NCBI GenBank assembly: GCA_002010065.2
Contig: MTMD02000010.1
Location: forward strand, 1-64,000
DNA: 64,000 nucleotides
Direction: 5' to 3'
Source of the DNA: Candidatus Pyrohabitans jungbluthii
GTDB taxonomy: Archaea; Hydrothermarchaeota; Hydrothermarchaeia; Hydrothermarchaeales; BMS3B
Program-made: the position numbers and the translations under genes
Notes under the pieces: model-generated
The model's input: the letters and a program-made list of their open reading frames with translations, nothing else
What the model was told of the DNA's origin: nothing
Databases searched by the model: none
Shown here: positions 33,158 through 42,294 of the stretch, in pieces
Layout of the letters: each line of letters starts with the position of its first letter
How positions within the stretch are numbered: position 1 is the stretch's first letter

Positions 33158-33173
33158 GGTGGAGGTTCCTGTA

Positions 33174-34178
33174 ATGCAGACGCGCAAGATATACATGAGT
33201 GGCGGAAGCACCTACATAATGTCCCTGCCCAAGAAGTGGGTGCAGCGGGTTGGGCTTAGAGAAGGAGACAGCGTCGTCGTAACAGAGCGCGAGGGCGCCC
33301 TAACCATAGAGGCTCGTGAGAGGGAGGAGGAGAGCAGGGAGGTGACGATTAAAATCTCGCAGGTAGAGAGCGGCGAGGTTCTTGAAAGGCTGCTGATATC
33401 CTACTACCTGATAGGCTACGACACCATTAAAATTCTCCTCGACGACTCGCAGCACCTGAAGTACCGCGAGGTGGCGCGTAGAATACCCGACCTCCTTGTG
33501 GGCGTGGAAATTGTGGAGGATACCGACGAGGCGCTGACACTGGAGATCCTCCTCAATGAGCGCAAGATGCCCACACTAAAGGCAATGCGCAGGATAGATT
33601 TAATAGTGAGCTCAATGCTTGCAGAGCTCATACGCGTGCTGGAAGGTGAGGATGAGGCGCTGGCGAGAGATATTATTGAGCGCGAAAAGGAGGTTGACCG
33701 CCTTTATTTCTTAGTGGTGAGGCAACTCAAGGGGGCAGTGCGCTACCATCAGCTGGCTGAGAAGCTGGGCATCGCAAATCCACGAGATGCTCTGGGCTAC
33801 CGAATGGTGGTTAAGAGCTATGAGCGCATTGCTGACCACTGCGAGAACATCGTCCAGCTTTACCTCAGGCTCCTCGCGGAGGGGGGAGATGAGCTTGCAG
33901 ATTGCGCAGCGCTTGCAAAGCTCGCATCTCAGGCATACAGGAAAGCCTCAAAGGCGTTTTTTGCTCTTGACATGCATCTCGCCCATGAGGTCTTCTCCCA
34001 CCTCAAAGAGATAAGGGAGCTCCAGGAGGACATACTCAACCGTCTCTTCCAGAGCAACATAAAGGCGAGCAGGGCGATGCTCCTCAAGGGGATGATGGAC
34101 AGCCTCAACAGAATCGCAAGCTACTCCAGCGACATCGCGGAGATAGCGATTAACATGAGCGTTGAGGTGCCGGGGTGA
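33174..34178 (+). CDS. AbrB-like plus PhoU-domain regulator
   Basis: This protein of about 334 aa has an N-terminal SpoVT/AbrB-like DNA-binding fold (residues 1-45: RKIYMSGGSTYIMSLPKKWV, then GLREGDSVVV) and a C-terminal PhoU-like helical region (about 180-330, with SYERIADHCENIV and DSLNRIASYSSDIAE). Archaeal proteins of this build are thought to control phosphate uptake. The ATG at 33174 is 8 nt after GGAGG; in-frame codons further up fall inside the hairpin leader. No pst transporter genes are in the window. Confidence 0.87.
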   Translation: MQTRKIYMSGGSTYIMSLPKKWVQRVGLREGDSVVVTEREGALTIEAREREEESREVTIKISQVESGEVLERLLISYYLIGYDTIKILLDDSQHLKYREVARRIPDLLVGVEIVEDTDEALTLEILLNERKMPTLKAMRRIDLIVSSMLAELIRVLEGEDEALARDIIEREKEVDRLYFLVVRQLKGAVRYHQLAEKLGIANPRDALGYRMVVKSYERIADHCENIVQLYLRLLAEGGDELADCAALAKLASQAYRKASKAFFALDMHLAHEVFSHLKEIRELQEDILNRLFQSNIKASRAMLLKGMMDSLNRIASYSSDIAEIAINMSVEVPG

Positions 34179-34184
34179 AGGAAC

Positions 34185-36023
34185 TTATCTGTCTTTCCCC
34201 TCAATAGGCAGCACCATGTAGAAAGTGGTGCCCTTTCCAAGACCAGATTCCACCCAAATTTTACCCTTGTGGGCCTCGACAATATACCTCGCCACCGCAA
34301 GACCAGTGCCGGTGCCACCGTAGCGTCGAGTTGGACTGGGGTCGAGCTGGGTGAGGGGCTTGAAAATATCTTCAAGCCTGTCTTTCGGGATACCTATTCC
34401 CGTGTCGCTCACCGCTATCTTCACCCAGCCGTTTTCCTTTGACACCCTTACTCTGACCTCGCCGCCAGTGCGGTTAAACTTTATTGCGTTGTCCAAGAGG
34501 TTTAAAATCACACGTTTCAGCTTAATGGGGTCAGCCACAATCTCACCGTCATAGTCCAGCTCCACCTCTATCTTCACGTTCTTTTCTCCTGCCATCTTCT
34601 CCTTCTCTTTAACCGCGCTGCTCACCATCTCTGCAAGGCTCACACGCTTTTGCTGTAGGGTGAGGTCACCCCGCTGAATTTTCGCCACCTGGATGAGGTC
34701 CTCAACAATATCATTAAGCCTGTAAAGCGCCTTAACCGCAGACTTGAGCTCATCCCTTCGCTCATTCTCGTCCTCCTCCATCATCGCAAGTTCAATAAAT
34801 CCCTTGGCTATGGTTATAGGCGTGCGAAGCTCGTGGCTCACGTTGGCTATTATGTTGCTCTTAAGCTCGTCTATCTCCCTAAGCTCCTCGTAGGCGTGCT
34901 GCAGCCGCTCATGTGCCTGCGCTATCTCCTCAGCCATGCGGTTAAAGGACCTTGCCAGTTCCCCAAGCTCATCTTCGTCTTCGAGGCGTCTGTCCTTTAC
35001 CCTAACCCGGAGGTCGCCCTTACTCATCCTCCGCGTCGCATCCACCAGTATGTTAATGGGCGTGATTATTTCCCTACCACCTAGGTAGCTCAGTCCCAGA
35101 GCCACCACAAAGCTCAGTACAGCCACCATGGCTATCGCCCTTTCAACACTCCCCATCAAGGCGGTGAACTCCTCCTCCCTCACGCCCACTGCTAGGGCGC
35201 CTACCACCTCGCCATCTAGGTTGCGGATGGGTTCACCGATGAACGCATAGGCAGGGCCATCTTTTATTTCCATGCTCCTGTGCACTCTCCCCGCCGCGAA
35301 GTCTTCCAGGGCATCGCCTGGAATCTCTCTACCAACAACGCTGCTGCCCTCTTCCCCTGAGATTGAGGATATCACATCTTTACCTTGAATAATGAGCATC
35401 TGCATTTCTGGAAGCTTTTCCCTTACAGAATCAGGCACCCAGCTGTCGCCGTTGAGCAGGTCCCCGGTGATTATAACCCCCAGGACATCTCCGCTGTCGT
35501 CCAGCACTGGGGTGGCGACCAGAAGCACAAGTCCATATTCACCCGCCATAGCTTCTATTCCCTCTTTTCTGAGAACATCCCATGGGAACAGCTCGGATGA
35601 TACTACGGGCTGCTTATTCTTAACTGCTCTTTCCACGATTTTGGCATGGTAGAAGATGTCACCTGTCTTCTCGCTTCCCAGCCTGGCGACTATTCTACCC
35701 TCTGGATTTACCACCATCCAGATGTCCACGTAGGGGCGGTACTTTTTCCACTCTCCCATCTGCATCCTGAGCGCTTCCGTATCCCCAGAGGCAATCCTGG
35801 CTTTGGTATGGCGTTCAGCAGCCGCTTGGAGCATTCCATACTTCATCTGCTCCCCCCTTACATAGAACTGTATCCACGCCAGCTCCAAGTCGTGACGCAG
35901 TTTTTGCTGAAGGCTTTCCTCAACCTTTGCTTTGGAAACAGAAATCGCCAGCATCGAGAGGGTCCCCAGGGGAATAATTGTTACCACAAGTAAGGTCAGC
36001 ATCAACTTTACCTTAATCTTCAT
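34185..36023 (-). CDS. Membrane sensor histidine kinase (Cache-HAMP-HisKA-HATPase)
   Basis: This 612-aa kinase has TM1 at about residues 7-29, an extracytoplasmic double-Cache-like sensor (about 30-290, with YVDIWMVVNPEGRIVAR and DGPAYAFIGEPIRN), TM2 at about 295-315 and HAMP at about 316-370. A HisKA domain follows ([11 protein letters not shown], phospho-His), then an HATPase domain ([11 protein letters not shown] box, DTGIGIP G1, [11 protein letters not shown]2). It probably senses an external small molecule. It faces the PhoU-like gene tail-to-tail. The last 250 codons are nearly the same as those of the kinase at 36698, with a 254-bp identical block. Confidence 0.93.
   Translation of the reverse strand: MKIKVKLMLTLLVVTIIPLGTLSMLAISVSKAKVEESLQQKLRHDLELAWIQFYVRGEQMKYGMLQAAAERHTKARIASGDTEALRMQMGEWKKYRPYVDIWMVVNPEGRIVARLGSEKTGDIFYHAKIVERAVKNKQPVVSSELFPWDVLRKEGIEAMAGEYGLVLLVATPVLDDSGDVLGVIITGDLLNGDSWVPDSVREKLPEMQMLIIQGKDVISSISGEEGSSVVGREIPGDALEDFAAGRVHRSMEIKDGPAYAFIGEPIRNLDGEVVGALAVGVREEEFTALMGSVERAIAMVAVLSFVVALGLSYLGGREIITPINILVDATRRMSKGDLRVRVKDRRLEDEDELGELARSFNRMAEEIAQAHERLQHAYEELREIDELKSNIIANVSHELRTPITIAKGFIELAMMEEDENERRDELKSAVKALYRLNDIVEDLIQVAKIQRGDLTLQQKRVSLAEMVSSAVKEKEKMAGEKNVKIEVELDYDGEIVADPIKLKRVILNLLDNAIKFNRTGGEVRVRVSKENGWVKIAVSDTGIGIPKDRLEDIFKPLTQLDPSPTRRYGGTGTGLAVARYIVEAHKGKIWVESGLGKGTTFYMVLPIEGKDR
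34291..34544 (-). repeat. 254-bp block identical to 36801-37054
   Basis: Over this span, which encodes most of the HATPase domain, the two kinase genes have the same bases at every position, while the bases on either side differ at many sites. The offset is 2510 bp. Direct orientation. This pattern indicates recent gene conversion or duplication followed by uneven divergence. Confidence 0.9.
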
Positions 36024-36344
36024 TATTGTTTTCTCCTTGTGCTAATTGATACGCTTTCCCTATATAGCTTATAGGGTATGAGGTCTGAAGAAGCAACATA
36101 AATTAAGTAATCGAATAAAATATAAACTTTTTTATAAAATAGATTTTAAATAATAATATAAAACTTCACTTTTTTACTTTTTTATAATATAATTTCATAT
36201 CGATTATATTAAAAAATATCTCAATGCTAGTCTGAGAAATCCTAACAACATATTCTTTGAAGTAGATTTTTGTTTTCCATATTCTTCTCTCCTTTAAATT
36301 TCATGAATTACTGCTTAAATATAGCACTCCTAAGGGGCTGATCG
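36024..36344. other. AT-rich intergenic segment between the kinase genes
   Basis: About 320 bp without a gene. It contains several TATA-like stretches on both strands and the likely promoter for the kinase ending at 34185 (minus-strand CTATAAGCTATATAGG, about 36060-36075). No conserved frame is seen. Confidence 0.5.
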
Positions 36345-36480
36345 CAAAATCTATCACCTAACTCTTCCTTTCTGCGTCCGACAAGTTCCAGGGCAGCATA
36401 GTTCGCCTCGATAATTGTATGGTTGAGGACAATAACGATTACTACCTCGTCAATGGCTTGAAAACATCCTTAAGGAGTTC
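36345..36480 (-). pseudogene. Remnant of a third sensor kinase (PAS fragment)
   Basis: On the minus strand one frame reads EVVIVIVLNHTIIEANYAAL, then ELVGRRKEEL, close to the PAS N-terminus of the downstream kinase ([20 protein letters not shown] and [10 protein letters not shown]). Upstream a different frame gives ELLKDVFKPLT, matching [11 protein letters not shown], so there is a frameshift, and stops follow. The rest of 36481-36697 is unassigned. It shows that the kinase family was once larger here. Confidence 0.75.
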
Positions 36481-36697
36481 ACTATATCTGTTTTCAAGAT
36501 ATCTCGGACAGGTATAAAATCCCTGCAATGGATTCAATAAGTGAACACCTGCCGGGTGAGAAGATACCACTAAAAAAGAAGAAAGATAGGTGACTTGAGC
36601 TGTCGAAAAGAGAGAAGGAATTTGTAAAATAATATTTTATGAGTTGATTCCGCTTAATTGAAGAAAGCAAAAAATTTGGAAGAACGGCAGAAGAAAT

Positions 36698-39265
36698 TTA
36701 TCTCTTCCCTTCAACAGGCAACAAAACATAGAAGGTAGAGCCTTTTCCAAGCTCAGACTCCACCCAGATTTTGCCTCCATGCGCCTCGATTATGCGCTTC
36801 GCCACCGCAAGACCAGTGCCGGTGCCACCGTAGCGTCGAGTTGGACTGGGGTCGAGCTGGGTGAGGGGCTTGAAAATATCTTCAAGCCTGTCTTTCGGGA
36901 TACCTATTCCCGTGTCGCTCACCGCTATCTTCACCCAGCCGTTTTCCTTTGACACCCTTACTCTGACCTCGCCGCCAGTGCGGTTAAACTTTATTGCGTT
37001 GTCCAAGAGGTTTAAAATCACACGTTTCAGCTTAATGGGGTCAGCCACAATCTCGCCCTCGTAGGCAAGCTCTAACTCAACCTTCACATTCTTCTCCTTC
37101 GCCAACTTCTCCTTCTCCTTAACCACGAGACTTATCATTTCAGCGATGCTAAGCCGCTTTTTCTCAAGGGTTAAATCTCCCCGCTGAATGCTCGCCACTT
37201 CTATAAGGTCTTCCACAATATCATTGAGCCTGTGAAGCGCCCCAACCGCAGACTTGAGCTCACTCCTGCGCTCCTCTTCGTCGTCCTCCATCATCGCAAG
37301 TTCAATAAATCCCTTGGCTATGGTTATAGGCGTGCGAAGCTCGTGGCTCACGTTGGCTATTATGTTGCTCTTAAGCTCGTCTATCTCCTTAAGCTCCTTG
37401 TAGGCGCGCTCCAGCTTTTGCTGCGCCTCCTTAAGCGGAGTTATATCTACAAATGATGCAACAACGCCCTCCACACTACCGTTCTCGTCGCGCATCGCTG
37501 AGAGGGATAGCTGCACAGTCTTACCGGAGTGGAGTGTAGCCTCCATGGTCACAGGCTCATCTGCCACCTCGCCGCTGAGTAGCTTTCGCACCGTTTCCTC
37601 TACCTGAGCTTCCATGAAGTGTTCTCCTATGCTCGTGCCCAGAATCTCCCTCTCGCTCTTCTCCAGGTATGCCATGGCGCGCCGGTTGAAAAAGTTTATA
37701 AGCCCGTCGCCGTTGGTGGTGAGCACCGCCGCGGGTACGGTATGTACGATGCTCTCCAGCTCTCTGAAGAAATCCTGAAGTTTCCTCCGCGATTCTTCAA
37801 GGATGACCTCCGCTCGCCTGCGCTCAACCGCTGCTGTTATCATATTTGCCACCGACTGCAGGAAGTCAACATCCGCAGAGGTGAATCTTCTCCTCCGCTT
37901 AGAGTGCACCCCCATTACCCCATAAACCTTATCCCCATAAACCATTGGCACGCTTATCCCGGAGACTATGCCGTGCTCTAGGAGCAGCGCTGGTGCTCTG
38001 AAGCGTTTCTCCTTGGTGAGGTCTTCCACAATCACCGGTTTGCGTATTTGCAGAGTATAACCTGCCTGGGATTCAATCCCGGTGCTCACAGTAGCTTTAC
38101 CTACCACTCCATCACGCCAACCAACACCTGCGACGAGTCGAAGCTTATCCCCTTCAAGCCACAGAATTTTGCAGAACTCCGCATTCATCGCTTTTGCCAC
38201 AAGCTCAACGGCTTCCTGCATTAGCCTTTCAATCTCTGCTCCGCTCAGGAAAAGCTCACCAACCCTCGCCACCACCGCATGCTGGGCAGCCCTCCTCCTT
38301 GCCGCCTTCTCCGCCTGCCTCTTCTTCTCCTCATCCTCAATAGCCTTAAGCGCAAACGCAAGGTCTTCACTTACCCGCATGAGCAGCTTAATCTCCTCCT
38401 CCGTAAACACCTCGCTGGTATCGGAGTAAACACTGAGTGCGCCGTACACGCGGTCGCCGTAAACTAGGGGCACCGACACAGAAGATATGTATCCCCTCTT
38501 CAGGGCCTCCTCGCGCCAAGGTTTAAAGCGTGGGTCATTGGGGATGTCCCTCATAACCTGAGGTTTCTTCGTCTTTATCGCCATGCCCGTTGGCCCCATC
38601 CCCGTCTCGGAGTCGTCATAGGTTATGCGCACAGATTCGAGATAACCTTCCTCAATCCCCGCCTTCGCTACTGGCACAACTTCCTTGGTATCCTCCTTTA
38701 CCAAGCCTACCCAGACCATTTTGTATCCTCTAACCCTGTGAAGAGTCTCACAAACCTTTTTAAAGAGGGTGTTCGCATCTTTTTCGCGGGTAATAGCGCT
38801 GTTTATCTCGTTTATAGCTTTTAGCACGCTGTTTAAGTGCTCTATCTCTTTTTCAGCACGTTTCTGAAAGGTTACATCCCTGTTTATCTCCACTATTCCA
38901 ATAATCTTCCCACCCTTATCCCTCAGGGGAGTTGCAGAGATTTCAGAAGTCCAGGGTTCCCCTGACCCTTTTATATGTTCGTGGATGAGACCTTTAACTT
39001 CGCCTTTCTCCAGTACCCCCTCTATTGTGCATGGCACGTCCTTGCACGGCTCGCTTTTTCCATGGGCAACCTTATAACATTTTCTGCCTATGAGCTCTTC
39101 CCCTTTGCGTCCGAAAAGTTCCAGAGCGGCAGGGTTCGCCTCGATAATTGTGTAGTCGAGGTCGATGACGATTACCCCCTCGCCCATGGCGTTGAACACA
39201 TCCTCCAGAAACTCACTCCTCTCTGCTTTTGAGGGCAGTTTTTTCAAATCCTCATGTACCTCCAT
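36698..39265 (-). CDS. Cytosolic hybrid-sensor histidine kinase (PAS-GAF-GAF-PAS-HisKA-HATPase)
   Basis: This 855-aa kinase has no TM segment. The first PAS domain (about 20-130) includes a Cys-rich loop [17 protein letters not shown] that could bind a metal or heme. Two GAF domains follow (about 150-315, [19 protein letters not shown]; and about 330-490, [19 protein letters not shown]), then a second PAS (about 510-620), HisKA ([11 protein letters not shown]) and HATPase ([27 protein letters not shown]). It probably senses redox or small ligands inside the cell. The start is the ATG at 39265. The stand-alone receiver at 5563 is a possible partner. Confidence 0.92.
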   Translation of the reverse strand: MEVHEDLKKLPSKAERSEFLEDVFNAMGEGVIVIDLDYTIIEANPAALELFGRKGEELIGRKCYKVAHGKSEPCKDVPCTIEGVLEKGEVKGLIHEHIKGSGEPWTSEISATPLRDKGGKIIGIVEINRDVTFQKRAEKEIEHLNSVLKAINEINSAITREKDANTLFKKVCETLHRVRGYKMVWVGLVKEDTKEVVPVAKAGIEEGYLESVRITYDDSETGMGPTGMAIKTKKPQVMRDIPNDPRFKPWREEALKRGYISSVSVPLVYGDRVYGALSVYSDTSEVFTEEEIKLLMRVSEDLAFALKAIEDEEKKRQAEKAARRRAAQHAVVARVGELFLSGAEIERLMQEAVELVAKAMNAEFCKILWLEGDKLRLVAGVGWRDGVVGKATVSTGIESQAGYTLQIRKPVIVEDLTKEKRFRAPALLLEHGIVSGISVPMVYGDKVYGVMGVHSKRRRRFTSADVDFLQSVANMITAAVERRRAEVILEESRRKLQDFFRELESIVHTVPAAVLTTNGDGLINFFNRRAMAYLEKSEREILGTSIGEHFMEAQVEETVRKLLSGEVADEPVTMEATLHSGKTVQLSLSAMRDENGSVEGVVASFVDITPLKEAQQKLERAYKELKEIDELKSNIIANVSHELRTPITIAKGFIELAMMEDDEEERRSELKSAVGALHRLNDIVEDLIEVASIQRGDLTLEKKRLSIAEMISLVVKEKEKLAKEKNVKVELELAYEGEIVADPIKLKRVILNLLDNAIKFNRTGGEVRVRVSKENGWVKIAVSDTGIGIPKDRLEDIFKPLTQLDPSPTRRYGGTGTGLAVAKRIIEAHGGKIWVESELGKGSTFYVLLPVEGKR
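36801..37054 (-). repeat. 254-bp block identical to 34291-34544
   Basis: This is the second copy of the shared HATPase-coding segment. A second shared run lies at about 37306-37388 (matching 34796-34878) over the HisKA phospho-His region. Confidence 0.9.
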
Positions 39266-39826
39266 ATGTTATTCCGGCTTCTGCATTACGAAATTATTTT
39301 ATTATTTATATAATATGATAAATAAAAAGCTTTCTAAGATAAAATTCTACACTGGGGATTGTCTTTATTTTAAATAAGAAATAATAAGAGAATAGGAAAA
39401 TTATAAAAAACACCTCTATTATCCATAAATCAACCAGGAGGTTAAGGTGTAAATCTGTAGGCAATCCCCAACTTTATAGAAAACATAATCCTCGGAGAGT
39501 ACCCCCAGAGGAAGAACATACCGAGGGTTGTGGTAAGCCGCTCGGTAGCGTTTCTCAACATCGAACTCCGCTTCATGCCATGAACGAACCCTTCTGCACC
39601 CATCTTAATGTATAGTTATAATGCCCTAATTTTTTATTAAAATTAATTCCAAACGTAATTTGGAGTTTGTATAGGGTAATCTCATGTTTTTATCCATTTT
39701 ACGCCTTCGTGGACGGTCATGGACATTTATGGATGGATTTAACTCTTACCACACCATCAAGATGCTTTGGTCGTGTAGGCAAATTATAGCTCGAATGTTG
39801 CAAAGGTAGTGGCGAGGTGATTTGAA
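39266..39826. other. Gene-poor segment with inverted repeats and a possible decayed frame
   Basis: About 560 bp without an intact gene. TGGGGATTGTCT (39353-39364) and AGGCAATCCCCA (39459-39470) are inverted copies matching at 11 of 12 positions. TACCGAG (39519-39525) and CTCGGTA (39541-39547) form a second perfect pair. Between about 39458 and 39590 a plus-strand frame reads NFIENIILGEYPQRKNIPRV before a stop, which may be the end of a degraded gene. AGGAGGTTAAGGTG at 39436-39449 looks like a stranded ribosome-binding site. The stretch from 39650 on carries AT-rich sequence before the next gene. Confidence 0.4.
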
Positions 39827-40696
39827 ATGGAAAAGAAGAAGGTTGCAATTGCGGCACTCGCAAGCTACGCCCTGCTGCTCAGCTACACCTTCGCCATGGG
39901 CATGATGGGTGGCTATGGCATGGGCGGTGGAATGATGGGTGGCTACGGCGGCTATGGCGGAATGATGGGCGGCTATGGCGTTGCTCCAGGCTATGCTTGG
40001 GGAGACGACTACACGCAGACGAACCAGAGAGGCTTTGTTGATAGATTTCTCGGTGGCTTCCTCGGTAGAGGCTTCGCTGGCTATGGTATGGGCGCAGGGA
40101 TGATGGGCGGCGCTGGCTACGGTGGAATGATGAGCGGCTATGGCATACCTAGCGGCTACAGCGGCATTATGGGTGGCTGTGGCGGCTTCTGGGGTGGCTA
40201 TGCTACAGGTGAAGAGATAACCCCAGAGCAGGCAGAGGAGGCGATCGAGGACTACCTCAGCTACATCGGGGATGACAACCTTGGAATCAGGGAGATAATG
40301 GAGTTTCAGTACAACTACTATGCCATAGTTGAGGAGAAGGATACCGGTAAGGCTGCGTTTGAGCTGCTGGTAGATAAGCGCACAGGCGTGGTTACGCCCG
40401 AGCCCGGGCCCAACATGATGTGGAACCTGAAGTATGGGCATCACAGCTTCGGCTACGCTGCAGAGAATAAGATAACCGAGGAAGAGGCTGTGAAGATAGC
40501 CCAGCGCTATCTCGACGTCTTTGCCCCCGGCTGGCAAGCGGATGAGCACGCGGATGAGTTCTACGGCTACTACACACTGCACACCCTCGACGAGAACGGA
40601 AACATAACAGGCATGTTGAGCGTCAACGGCTTCACCGGCGAGGTGTGGTTCCACACCTGGCATGGCGAATACGAGGGCGAGGGGCACGAGGAGTAG
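39827..40696 (+). CDS. Exported Met/Gly-rich protein with PepSY-like repeats
   Basis: This 289-aa protein has a signal peptide (residues 1-23). A low-complexity region rich in Gly, Met and Tyr (about 24-130, GMMGGYG-type repeats) follows, then two related acidic domains. Those begin ITPEQAEEAIEDYL and ITEEEAVKIAQRYL and each end in a beta hairpin (LLVDKRTGVV; LSVNGFTGEVW), like PepSY domains. Met-rich segments often bind Cu(I); that role is inferred. It leads a small operon with two SHOCT-tail membrane proteins whose sequences also contain Gly/Met runs. Confidence 0.75.
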   Translation: MEKKKVAIAALASYALLLSYTFAMGMMGGYGMGGGMMGGYGGYGGMMGGYGVAPGYAWGDDYTQTNQRGFVDRFLGGFLGRGFAGYGMGAGMMGGAGYGGMMSGYGIPSGYSGIMGGCGGFWGGYATGEEITPEQAEEAIEDYLSYIGDDNLGIREIMEFQYNYYAIVEEKDTGKAAFELLVDKRTGVVTPEPGPNMMWNLKYGHHSFGYAAENKITEEEAVKIAQRYLDVFAPGWQADEHADEFYGYYTLHTLDENGNITGMLSVNGFTGEVWFHTWHGEYEGEGHEE

Positions 40697-40724
40697 CCCT
40701 CTCGCCTTTTCAAAGGTGATGGAG

Positions 40725-40994
40725 ATGAGTGAGAAGAATACACTTGTGGCGGTAGGTTTGGGAATACTCTTCCTCATCCTGCTCATTCCAGGCTTTGGAA
40801 TGGGCGGTATGATGGGCATAGGCATGGGAATCGGCTTAGTCTTCTGGGTAGCCGTTGCTGCGCTGCTGTACTACGCCATCATTGGCAGAGAAGAGAAAGA
40901 AAAAAGCGCACTGGAGATACTTAAGGAGAGGTATGCGAGAGGCGAAATCTCTCGCGAGGAGTACCTGAGAATGAAGGAAGAGATAGGAGGTTGA
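40725..40994 (+). CDS. Small membrane protein with SHOCT-like tail (first copy)
   Basis: This 90-aa protein has two TM helices, the connecting part Gly/Met-rich (FGMGGMMGIGMGIG), and a C-terminal SHOCT-type helical motif (ILKERYARGEISREEYLRMK). The ATG at 40725 is 7 nt from AAAGGTG. Its stop is 1 nt before the next start. SHOCT tails are common at the ends of membrane and lipid-linked proteins and probably drive oligomerisation. Confidence 0.75.
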   Translation: MSEKNTLVAVGLGILFLILLIPGFGMGGMMGIGMGIGLVFWVAVAALLYYAIIGREEKEKSALEILKERYARGEISREEYLRMKEEIGG

Positions 40995-40995
40995 G

Positions 40996-41361
40996 ATGAG
41001 CAGGTATATTGCATACGCAGCCTTCGGGCTTCTCGCACTGCTGCTCCTCCTGACGTGGCACTACGAGAGCGGTGGCTCCGCCTTAGGGGTGTGCCGCGCA
41101 TGGGGGAGCTTTCTAACAGGCTCAGCACCGTGGAACGCGGCAGGGAGTATGCAGGAGATGCACCTGCGCCACATGGGTGGCTACGGCTTCCGCGGCTTTG
41201 GTCTAGCCTTCTGGGTGCTTGTCATAGCTTTCCTTTACCTCCTGCTCTCTGGCGGAGAGCGCAAACTCAGCCCCATAGACGAGCTTAACGCAAGATTTGC
41301 CCGCGGGGAGATAACGCGGGAGGAGTACGAGAAAGCAAAGAGGCTGCTGGAAGAGAAGTAA
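40996..41361 (+). CDS. Small membrane protein with SHOCT-like tail (second copy)
   Basis: This 121-aa protein has an N-terminal TM (residues 5-21), an external loop with one Cys, several Met and His residues (MQEMHLRHMGGYGFRGFG), a second TM, and a SHOCT tail (LNARFARGEITREEYEKAK). The tail matches that of the preceding protein, indicating duplication. The Met/His loop could bind copper. It is co-transcribed with the two genes upstream. Confidence 0.75.
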   Translation: MSRYIAYAAFGLLALLLLLTWHYESGGSALGVCRAWGSFLTGSAPWNAAGSMQEMHLRHMGGYGFRGFGLAFWVLVIAFLYLLLSGGERKLSPIDELNARFARGEITREEYEKAKRLLEEK

Positions 41362-41433
41362 AAGATTTGCCTCAGAAATTTTCCATTGTGGCAAATAAAA
41401 ACTATAAATAGTGGCCAGGTTCTCAGATTTTCC

Positions 41434-42294
41434 ATGAGTCTGAGCAGCTTCTTCCATGAATACTTCGTCAAGCCTCTCCAGACGGGTGCCGGGTACAACC
41501 CCTACAATACCGTAGCTTATGGAATCCTCCTTATACTGGGCGCCTACGCAGTTTTGCGACTCTTAAGGCGTCTCGACGTTCGCCTGGATGAGGAGCTTTT
41601 CAGGGCTCTTGTCCCTTTTGTGATTCTAGGCGGCTTGATAAGGGCACTGGAAGAGTTCGCAAGGGTAAGCGGCTCAGGCTTGGTTCCTCACAGCTTCCTA
41701 TTTCTCACGCCCGGGGTTTACTTTTTAATTCTCACCCTTGTTTTATTATCCCTCGCAACCGGTATAGCGCTGAAGAAGGAGAAGTATCACCAGGTGGTCT
41801 TCTACTCCGGTGTGCTCCTGTGCGCCTTCGCCTCTGTGCTTTTCCTCTATGACCTCTCTCTGGTCGCTTCGCAGAGGGCGATATCTCTTTTTTCAGGTGA
41901 GCCACTGAAGCTCCAGGTGAGGGTTTTTATTGGCATCCTTCTATTCTCTCTGGGGCTTGCTCTCCTGGCCATGCTCCCGCTGAGGCGGCTCAACCTGGCC
42001 TCTCGCTTAAATACCCTGATTGTGTGGGGCGTTGCCTTCGACGCTGCCTCGGTGAGCCTGGCGGCACTTTCCTTGGGTTATGCGGCAGAGCAACCCCTTA
42101 CCCAGAGCATGCTCTCCGCACATCCTTTAATTTATCCCCTCTTCAAGATGGGTCTCTACCTGGCTATCCTTTACTTCGTTGAGAGTGATGTGCCCAGGGA
42201 GGATGAAACCTACTGGCTCACCAAGCTTATCCTGCTGGTGCTTAGCCTGCCCATGGGTTTGCACAACTCGCTTCAGGTGCTTTTAGGGGTTTAG
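41434..42294 (+). CDS. DUF63 membrane protein
   Basis: This protein of about 286 aa has around eight TM helices and the DUF63 signatures GYNPYNTVAYGIL near the N-terminus and LGGLIRALEEFAR in TM2. DUF63 is an archaea-specific family without known function. ACTATAAATAG (about 41400-41410) lies 24 nt before the ATG at 41434, so the mRNA is probably leaderless. Its 3' end overlaps the convergent gene by 4 nt. Confidence 0.88.
   Translation: MSLSSFFHEYFVKPLQTGAGYNPYNTVAYGILLILGAYAVLRLLRRLDVRLDEELFRALVPFVILGGLIRALEEFARVSGSGLVPHSFLFLTPGVYFLILTLVLLSLATGIALKKEKYHQVVFYSGVLLCAFASVLFLYDLSLVASQRAISLFSGEPLKLQVRVFIGILLFSLGLALLAMLPLRRLNLASRLNTLIVWGVAFDAASVSLAALSLGYAAEQPLTQSMLSAHPLIYPLFKMGLYLAILYFVESDVPREDETYWLTKLILLVLSLPMGLHNSLQVLLGV

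Noticed and set aside
33075-33173. Longer N-terminus of the AbrB-PhoU protein
   Set aside because: These codons run through two hairpins and give a Ser/Arg/Leu-rich stretch with no family match; SD spacing fits 33174.
39827-40696. Large minus-strand frame over the Met/Gly-rich gene (39746-40825)
   Set aside because: Its His/Ala-rich translation is the mirror of the Gly/Met repeats; the plus-strand protein has a signal peptide, duplicated domains and coupled neighbours.
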